Below the pieces are notes generated by a model. That model had not been told where the DNA came from. It did no database searches and worked only from the letters and a program-made list of their open reading frames with translations. This document shows, piece by piece, positions 4,597-6,165 of a stretch of 6,165 bases of DNA. The translations under genes and the position numbers were made by a program. How positions within the stretch are numbered: position 1 is the first letter of the stretch; each line of letters begins with the position of its first letter. Where the stretch lies: the NCBI GenBank assembly GCA_005882905.1, contig VBBG01000021.1:1-6165 (forward strand), given 5' to 3'. Origin of the DNA: Candidatus Bathyarchaeota archaeon. Lineage in GTDB: Archaea; Thermoproteota; Bathyarchaeia; 40CM-2-53-6.

Positions 4597-5406
4597 ATGT
4601 TCGAACTCTTCCTACGGGTCCAGCCGACAGAGAAGAACGAGGATCCCCACAACCGTCTGAGCAAGAAGTTTCCCGGTGCCCGAATCTCCCTATGGTGCAA
4701 TGACCACACAGACATTCTAGAGATCGAGTCCGATGGTCTAGACTCCTTCCAGGAGATCCAGAAAGAACTCGCGTATTATTCTACACATTACAAGAGCAAG
4801 ATCATTGGGAAGACCCTCTGTCAGGACAAGTTCCAGCTTATAGCCCGTACATGCATATGCGGACCCGACGGCGGCGTTACAGTCGGCTCGGTAGTACGTG
4901 CAAACAACTTCCTCCAGATGCCGCCGCCCGTCTTCTTCGGCGGCTGGGAGTACCATCGCCTCGTCGGCTTCGAAGACAACGATGTCAGGGGTCTCCTGAA
5001 GGGACTCGACAAGGTCGGCAAGACGGAGATTCTGCACAAGGGCACGACAGACGGCACCACCGACAAGGCCTTCCTACTCTCTCTCGGCAGCCTCTTCGGC
5101 AATTTGACTGAGAAGCAGATGAAGGCGATGCTGTCCGCCGTCGAGAGCGGATACTACGAGATTCCGAAGCGAACCACCGCAGATGAGTTGGCTGCTAAAC
5201 TCGGACAGCCTCGCAGCACACTGGAGGAGCATATCCGCAAGGCAGAGAGCAAGGTCGTACTCGCGATGGCGCCGTACATGATGATGTACGCCCGGGTGCC
5301 GGAGTCTCCCTTCACGAGCAAGACTAGGGCGGCGGGAGACACTGTTGGGGCTCGGTTCATGAAACAGTTGGCGGTGCAGACTGTCGAGAAGTCGAGGAAT
5401 AACTAG
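4597..5406 (+). CDS. Transcriptional regulator with bacterio-opsin-activator-type HTH (HTH_10) and Cys-containing sensor domain
   Basis: A 269-residue archaeal regulator. The C-terminal DNA-binding domain (about 170-229) matches the HTH_10 family: LTEKQMKAMLSAVESGYYEI, then RTTADELAAKLGQPRSTLEE and HIRKAESKVVLAMAPYM. In related proteins this domain sits behind varied sensor domains. Here the N-terminal region (1-168) looks like an alpha/beta sensor: FELFLRVQP, ILEIESDGL, QLIARTCIC, then GWEYHRLVGFEDNDVRGLLKGLDKVGKTEIL. Four cysteines lie in that half (C34, C75, C86, C88), with C86-x-C88 followed by GPDGG, so metal or redox sensing is possible but unproven. About 40 residues extend past the usual end of HTH_10. 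No membrane segment or signal peptide is present, so it should act in the cytosol. The ATG at 4597 follows a TATA box closely with no ribosome site. The gene is divergent from the 78-residue gene and convergent with the zinc-finger gene; its targets are unknown. Confidence 0.9.
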   Translation: MFELFLRVQPTEKNEDPHNRLSKKFPGARISLWCNDHTDILEIESDGLDSFQEIQKELAYYSTHYKSKIIGKTLCQDKFQLIARTCICGPDGGVTVGSVVRANNFLQMPPPVFFGGWEYHRLVGFEDNDVRGLLKGLDKVGKTEILHKGTTDGTTDKAFLLSLGSLFGNLTEKQMKAMLSAVESGYYEIPKRTTADELAAKLGQPRSTLEEHIRKAESKVVLAMAPYMMMYARVPESPFTSKTRAAGDTVGARFMKQLAVQTVEKSRNN

Positions 5407-5460
5407 GCTACGCTCGTAGTGCAGCTGTAGTCTTCTAGTTTCGCGGAAAGAGAAAGAGGG

Positions 5461-5480
5461 ACGGAGGGCGTGTCCTCCGT
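5461..5480. terminator. Hairpin between convergent genes
   Basis: ACGGAGG and CCTCCGT form a perfect 7-base stem around a 6-base loop (GCGTGT). It lies 55 bases after the regulator's stop codon and 8 bases beyond the end of the convergent zinc-finger gene, so it could terminate both transcripts or protect their 3' ends. There is no T run directly after it. A second small palindrome (CTACG-CT-CGTAG) is at 5408-5419. Confidence 0.4.
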
Positions 5481-5487
5481 ACTGTTC

Positions 5488-5865
5488 CTAGATTAAGCTC
5501 TGGCCCATGGTGTGTCCAGAGGTATGGTCGTGGTCTCTGTGGATGAGTTCGTAGTGGTTGCGGCAGAGATTCCTGCCACAGTTCGTGCAGAACTCGGTCG
5601 CCTGTTCGATGCAACGCCTCTCATGCTCTTCCAGCTCATCGGGGCTGCCGAATCCGCCGATATCGCCTACCTCGACCTCTTGACAGGTCTTGGCTGATGT
5701 GTTGAGCGTGAGGCTTGGCTGGAGCACTTTTTCGGCTTTGTCTAGTGGAGACTTTTCTGGCTTGGGGCGGACGTGAGTCTTGGTCTTCGTCCTTTTGTGA
5801 GCCTTCGATGCTGTACGGGTCTTAGCTTTGCTTTTCTTCTTGGACTTCAAGATTAGAACCGTCAC
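5488..5865 (-). CDS. Lys-rich protein with C-terminal treble-clef/B-box-like zinc finger
   Basis: Up to 125 residues. The N-terminal 50 are extremely basic and disordered-looking (KSKKKSKAKTRTASKAHKRT and onward), like a nucleic-acid-binding tail. The C-terminal half carries H81, C85, C93-x2-C96-x4-C101-x2-H104-x4-H109-x2-H112-x-H114 and H118, enough ligands for two zinc ions in a B-box or AN1-like cross-brace arrangement. C61 may also contribute. The NCGRNLCRNHYELIH stretch is the core of the finger. Related small zinc proteins occur in Archaea, but I cannot name a characterised member. The GTG at 5863-5865 opens the longest frame. A TTG at 5848-5850 is attractive because AGGTGA (5862-5867) lies 11 bases before it and the protein would then begin directly with the Lys-rich tail, giving 120 residues. 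It converges with the HTH_10 regulator. RNA, ribosome or DNA binding is plausible from the basic tail, and that is inference. Confidence 0.8.
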   Translation of the reverse strand: MTVLILKSKKKSKAKTRTASKAHKRTKTKTHVRPKPEKSPLDKAEKVLQPSLTLNTSAKTCQEVEVGDIGGFGSPDELEEHERRCIEQATEFCTNCGRNLCRNHYELIHRDHDHTSGHTMGQSLI

Positions 5866-5883
5866 CTAGAAAGTTCGGAGCAG

Positions 5884-5895
5884 GTGAAATTTCAC
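5884..5895. repeat. Perfect 12-base palindrome in the zinc-finger gene promoter
   Basis: GTGAAATTTCAC is a perfect palindrome centred about 25 bases before the GTG start and 40 bases before the alternative TTG of the Lys-rich zinc-finger gene. Its AT-rich centre falls where a TATA box would be expected, so it may be a promoter element overlapped by an operator. One or two such palindromes are expected by chance in 6 kb. Confidence 0.35.
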
Positions 5896-5931
5896 ATCTA
5901 ACTCTCGCCATGAGAACTAGGTAACAATAGG

Positions 5932-5961
5932 CCGGTTCAGCAGACTCCTTCGGCTGTCCGG
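5932..5961 (-). terminator. Possible imperfect hairpin downstream of the aldo/keto reductase gene
   Basis: CCGG (5932-5935) pairs with CCGG (5958-5961), and CAGC (5938-5941) pairs with GCTG (5953-5956), with small bulges and an 11-base loop. It lies about 60 bases after the reductase stop codon and upstream of the next minus-strand promoter, a suitable place for a transcript end. The evidence is structural only and weak. Confidence 0.2.
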
Positions 5962-6021
5962 TGCTTCCGGGACTTGATACTCTTCGACCAGAAACGGCTG
6001 AGAGATGCTTGTTCGAAGATG

Positions 6022-6165
6022 CTACTCTTCGCCTATCCCGGGCTTGTTCCCCAAGACTTCCTCTATTCGTTCCAATGTCGCCGTGTCCAGCTTGTCCACA
6101 ACCTCGACAGCCTTCATATTCTCGACAACCTGTTCTGGACGACTCGCCCCTGTCAGCACGGTGCT
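6022..6165 (-). CDS. Aldo/keto reductase family protein, C-terminal fragment (runs off the window)
   Basis: The last 47 residues of a minus-strand gene whose 5' part lies beyond position 6165. The visible start, STVLTGASRPEQVVENMKAV, is the classic C-terminal signature of NADPH-dependent aldo/keto reductases. There the S/T-x-[VI]-[IL]-x-G and S-R-x-E-Q segments contact the 2'-phosphate adenosine part of the cofactor. The following helix (LERIEEVLGNKPG) matches the usual end of the YajO/Kv-beta-like branch (LTPEVLERIEEILGNKP pattern). The family reduces carbonyl compounds in the cytosol; the catalytic Asp-Tyr-Lys-His residues are not in this fragment, so activity and substrate cannot be judged. 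The stop codon TAG is at 6022-6024. Confidence 0.85.
   Translation of the reverse strand, partial: STVLTGASRPEQVVENMKAVEVVDKLDTATLERIEEVLGNKPGIGEE

Noticed and set aside
5870..6021. Possible tRNA or other structured RNA in the gap before the aldo/keto reductase
   Set aside because: A GGTTC-like box and CCGG repeats drew attention, but no cloverleaf with a 7-base acceptor stem and anticodon arm can be drawn. Only a weak imperfect hairpin remains.
1..6165. Mobile element, CRISPR array, toxin-antitoxin or defence system
   Set aside because: I saw no transposase, integrase, direct-repeat array, terminal inverted repeats or defence-type nuclease or helicase motifs on either strand.

Overview
This is a piece of archaeal chromosome with moderate to high GC. 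The evidence for Archaea is a free-standing Lrp/AsnC ligand-binding (RAM) protein, a regulator with the bacterio-opsin-activator type helix-turn-helix (HTH_10), GGTGAT-type ribosome binding sites next to several starts, TATA-like boxes about 35-45 bases before starts, and signal-peptide/Ig-like/C-terminal-anchor surface proteins. The style fits the Nitrososphaerota/Bathyarchaeia side of the Archaea, but that placement is inference; no rRNA or tRNA is present.

Layout. At 55-369 (-) a RAM-domain protein is transcribed away from a pyridoxal-phosphate beta-synthase at 533-1501 (+), whose sequence is closer to cystathionine beta-synthase cores than to ordinary O-acetylserine sulfhydrylase. Two small genes follow on the same strand: an unknown 70-residue protein (1517-1729) with a good ribosome binding site, and a Cys/His-rich mini-protein (1798-1923) only about 41 codons long. 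A T-rich element at 1956-1970 separates these from the next two genes, which run on the minus strand. The first of those two by position is an Ig-like, membrane-anchored surface protein (1994-2885) broken by a +1 frameshift in a run of seven G. The second (3043-3879) is a membrane protein with N-terminal hydrophobic segments, a long proline-rich stalk and a C-terminal beta-sandwich domain.

Positions 3880-4200 hold no convincing gene, only weak candidates. A small basic protein (4201-4437, -) with a near-perfect ribosome binding site diverges from an HTH_10 regulator (4597-5406, +) that has a short leader. The regulator converges with a Lys-rich zinc-finger protein (5488-5865, -), with a hairpin between them. 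The window ends inside the C-terminus of an aldo/keto reductase (6022-6165, -).

The genes do not form one obvious pathway. The clearest functional groups are sulfur amino-acid metabolism with a possible amino-acid sensor at the left, and a cell-envelope pair in the middle. Three separate genes carry Cys/His patterns suggesting metal binding. No mobile element, CRISPR array or defence system was found.
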